From: an uncultured Acidimicrobiales bacterium
GTDB lineage: Bacteria; Actinomycetota; Acidimicrobiia; Acidimicrobiales; SZUA-35
Assembly (NCBI GenBank): GCA_938002965.1
Contig: CALKZY010000015.1
Location: forward strand, 1-64,000
Direction: 5' to 3'
Length of the DNA: 64,000 nt
The position numbers and the translations under genes were made by a program. Below the pieces are notes generated by a model. The model had not been told where the DNA came from, ran no database searches, and saw only the letters and a program-made list of their open reading frames with translations. Of the stretch, positions 61,922 through 64,000 are shown in pieces; position 1 is the first letter of the stretch; each line of letters begins with the position of its first letter.

Positions 61922-63041
61922 CGATGAGTCCAAGCTGGCGGCCAACCCATTCACGAATTACCGGGCCGCTTTCGTAGGGGAAGTTGTTGACCACGTGGTT
62001 CCCGCCTTCGACGAGAACGAACTCCGCCGGTCCGGATGCCTCGTCAACTATGCGCTTGCCTTGCTCCCACGGGATCAACGGATCTCTATCGCCATGAACT
62101 ACAAGCAAGGGCGTGGTGATCTGATCAGCGATTCCCTCCAACGTAAGTTCGGCGGCCAACACCTTGGCCTCGGCGGCGTCGGCCGCTCCCGAGTAGTGTT
62201 GGAACGCGTCACGGGTGACCTGTGGTATCAAATCCCAACACTCAGCCCAATCGAACGGGCCGCAGTTGCCGACCACAGCCGCTAGGCGATGCTCAAAACA
62301 CGCCGCCCGGGGAGCGTAGTACCCGGCCAACGATCCACCCACTAAGGCGATGCGCTGACCGTTGGCCCAGGGTTGTTCGACGATCCAGTCGATCATGGCG
62401 CTCACAGCCACCTCATAGTCGGGACGAATTGTTGACCAGCGGCTGGCTTCGCCCTGACCTGGTCCGTCCATCGAGATCACAGCGTATCCGTCGGCCACCC
62501 AGCCACCGGCCGCGCCGTGACGGGTCTCTTTGGTCGAGTCGAGGCCGGGCAGGAAGATGGCAACCGGGACCGGCCCATTGCTCGGCGGGAGCGACAGCAG
62601 GCCGACGATCCGGTCAGCGCCATCACCGACTGAAATCTTCTCCACCGCCGGGCGAACGTGCGGTAGCGCCTTGTCATGGCTCTCCAGCATCCGGGTTAGG
62701 CCCTCGGCATGCAGATCGAGGTCTCGGGTGGCCACGTGGTAGCCGACGTGATAGCACCGCGATGCCAACAGCCATGCGCCGGCGGCCCGCGACGTCGAAC
62801 CGATGGCAGCCAGACGGTCGCCCCGTTCCTCGTGGCGATGTCCGGTCTGCATCCACGCACCGACCCAGTCATCCCATGTTTTGACCTGGCTAACCGTGCG
62901 AGCGATGTCACCGATGGGGATACCGGCGTTCAAGAATCGAGGTGTCCAGGTCTCCATGACCTGACGTACCAACGGATCGTCATGGAGCAGCGGCGTGATA
63001 TCGGAGCTGAATGAGGTGGTGCGAAGGATTTGCTCTCCCAT
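61914..63041 (-). CDS. Alpha/beta hydrolase (FrsA/DUF1100-type esterase)
   Basis: A 375-residue hydrolase with an N-terminal helical cap region, then VPVAIFLPGLDSTKET (oxyanion region), MDGPGQGEASRW, the nucleophile elbow IALVGGSLAGYYAPR (catalytic Ser), and an acid-strand LLVVHGDRDPLIPWEQGK with Asp and a terminal VEGGNHVVNN His. This pattern fits the 2,6-dihydroxypseudooxynicotine-hydrolase-like/FrsA group; the natural substrate is unknown. Its stop overlaps the propeller-protein start, so the two are probably co-translated. Confidence 0.8.
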   Translation of the reverse strand: MGEQILRTTSFSSDITPLLHDDPLVRQVMETWTPRFLNAGIPIGDIARTVSQVKTWDDWVGAWMQTGHRHEERGDRLAAIGSTSRAAGAWLLASRCYHVGYHVATRDLDLHAEGLTRMLESHDKALPHVRPAVEKISVGDGADRIVGLLSLPPSNGPVPVAIFLPGLDSTKETRHGAAGGWVADGYAVISMDGPGQGEASRWSTIRPDYEVAVSAMIDWIVEQPWANGQRIALVGGSLAGYYAPRAACFEHRLAAVVGNCGPFDWAECWDLIPQVTRDAFQHYSGAADAAEAKVLAAELTLEGIADQITTPLLVVHGDRDPLIPWEQGKRIVDEASGPAEFVLVEGGNHVVNNFPYESGPVIREWVGRQLGLIDA

Positions 63042-63217
63042 GCTTCACGAGTGAAACACAACCTCAACGGCTCCGCCAGAGCGATCGTCATCGTCAAGCC
63101 CATGTTCTGTACTGCCCGTGTTGTTTGATAGCAGGCCTTCTCGGTATGCATCCGGGTGGCAACGTCGACCGGGGCGGATGGGTCGTAGGCTATCTGCAGA
63201 CGAGACGGGAGATTTCG

Positions 63218-63598
63218 GTGGCCGCCAAGGTGTTTGAATACAAGCTCGACACACGCTTCTTCTTCGTCTGGTGGCCGCTGGGGGTCAGAGTGGGTCAGGG
63301 CGTCACCATCGAGAATGGTCGACTGACCGCCCAATACGGTCGGGTGAATCTGTCTACTTCACTCGACAACATCGACGGTGGTCACATCACCGAAAACTAC
63401 AGCTGGGCCAAGGCCATCGGGATTCGCATGTCGTTCGCCGATGACGGGCTGACGTTCGGGACCAATACCCAGGCCGGAGTTTGTATTCACTTCGCAAAAC
63501 CGGTCGGCGGTGCGCTCCCCGGAATGGAACATTCGGCATTGACGGTGACCGTCGACGACTGCGAAGGCCTGCTAGCTGCCATCGGCCAGGCGGACTGA
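63218..63598 (+). CDS. Hypothetical protein, 126 aa
   Basis: A small soluble protein with alternating beta strands (FEYKLDTRFFFVWWPLGVRV, GRLTAQYGRVNLST, SALTVTVDD). The start is GTG at 63218 with GGGAG upstream; the longer frame to 63011 reads as overlapping shadow of the divergent hydrolase. No family recognised with confidence; a lipid-binding or PH-like fold is a guess. Confidence 0.6.
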   Translation: MAAKVFEYKLDTRFFFVWWPLGVRVGQGVTIENGRLTAQYGRVNLSTSLDNIDGGHITENYSWAKAIGIRMSFADDGLTFGTNTQAGVCIHFAKPVGGALPGMEHSALTVTVDDCEGLLAAIGQAD

Positions 63599-63739
63599 AC
63601 CAAGGCAGGTGAACCAGCCGGTTAGCGGTCCAACATTAAGTTATGGACGAGATTTGGCCAGGATCTGAGACCCCACCGGACATCGCCTCCGCCTGGAGAC
63701 TACGTTGCAGATCATCACCACGCCTTTGGGGGTTTTGTC

Positions 63740-64000
63740 ATGGCGTCAGTTCGGCCAACGCACTCATCCGCTGATTTAGAGCGGCGAACTCGAAATCGTC
63801 GCGGCTTGCTAGCTGGCTTGGCTCTGTTGCTCGCGATAGTGGTTGTCGTTCCAGCCGCCGAAGCTGCCCGAGATGCCAACGGCACCCGTCAGAGTGTTTC
63901 GGTCCGGGGCCGCAAGGCCATCTTCGTCGGAAAGGTCACCGATGCAGCAACTCCGGTGGCCGGTGTGAGCGTCGCGCTCCACCAGACAACTAGTGACGGC
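63740..64000 (+). CDS. Secreted protein, N-terminal part (cut by window end)
   Basis: The frame runs to the right edge with 87 codons. A signal-type hydrophobic segment (residues about 23-40, LLAGLALLLAIVVVVPAA) ends with AEA-A, followed by sequence like a carboxypeptidase-regulatory (Ig-like) domain: VGKVTDAATPVAGVSVALHQ. No good Shine-Dalgarno is seen, but GGGGG lies 7-8 bases before the ATG. Function unknown, because most of the protein is outside the window. Confidence 0.65.
   Translation, partial: MASVRPTHSSADLERRTRNRRGLLAGLALLLAIVVVVPAAEAARDANGTRQSVSVRGRKAIFVGKVTDAATPVAGVSVALHQTTSDG

Noticed and set aside
1..64000. CRISPR arrays and insertion sequence ends
   Set aside because: No regularly spaced direct repeats and no transposase with terminal inverted repeats were seen. 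A weaker or degraded IS could still be missed without a database search.

Overview
The window looks like a chromosome segment of an actinobacterium, probably class Acidimicrobiia. This is inferred from moderately high GC, many GTG starts, operons joined by 4-base ATGA/GTGA overlaps, paired DUF3048 lipoproteins, a tad-type pilus cluster, a menaquinone (MenA) step and a 6C-like small RNA. I cannot name the species.

Layout. (1) 1-4045, minus strand: the cpaB-tadZ-tadA-tadB-tadC Flp/Tad pilus operon, cut by the window's left edge. (2) 4046-5598: a 1.55-kb stretch without a convincing gene, probably an insertion scar. (3) 5599-15058, minus strand: one long defence operon with hsdM, hsdS and hsdR (type I restriction-modification), followed by a Gabija-like pair (GajA-type ATPase/TOPRIM nuclease, split by a frameshift, and a GajB-type UvrD helicase). 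A palindrome sits inside the hsdM promoter. (4) 15843-27007: an integrative, probably mobilizable element. It holds an XRE/nucleoside-deoxyribosyltransferase-like fusion, small unknown genes, a block of overlapping small genes, a VirD4/TraG-like coupling ATPase, a replication-relaxation protein, the antirestriction protein ArdA and a large serine recombinase. The recombinase reading frame runs antisense into a tRNA-Val(CAC) gene, which marks the right junction.

(5) 27.2-36.6 kb: housekeeping genes, namely OsmC, peptide deformylase, a methyltransferase, a J-domain protein, MenA, MurF, D-Ala-D-Ala ligase and a large TPM-domain coiled-coil protein. (6) 36.7-42.4 kb: a TetR regulator divergent from a three-gene lipid-type operon (acyl-reductase/HAD fusion, LarA-like protein, PlsC acyltransferase). 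(7) 42.4-45.7 kb: three lipoproteins in one overlapping operon, including tandem DUF3048 paralogues. (8) 45.8-54.7 kb: central carbon genes. A GntR/HutC regulator is divergent from aconitase with TTGTAT repeats between them. An HAD-PlsC fusion, a 6C-like small RNA, a LysR regulator, a carboxyltransferase and citrate synthase follow. (9) 54.7-64 kb: a quinone oxidoreductase, a class B penicillin-binding protein, a membrane-anchored protein, a sortilin-like beta-propeller protein overlapping an alpha/beta hydrolase, a small protein, and the start of a secreted protein cut by the right edge.

How it works together: the island between the pilus operon and the tRNA combines two defence systems with an element encoding ArdA, which blocks type I restriction enzymes, so one locus carries both restriction and its inhibitor. 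Outside the island, gene content is ordinary, with a few well-marked regulatory sites.
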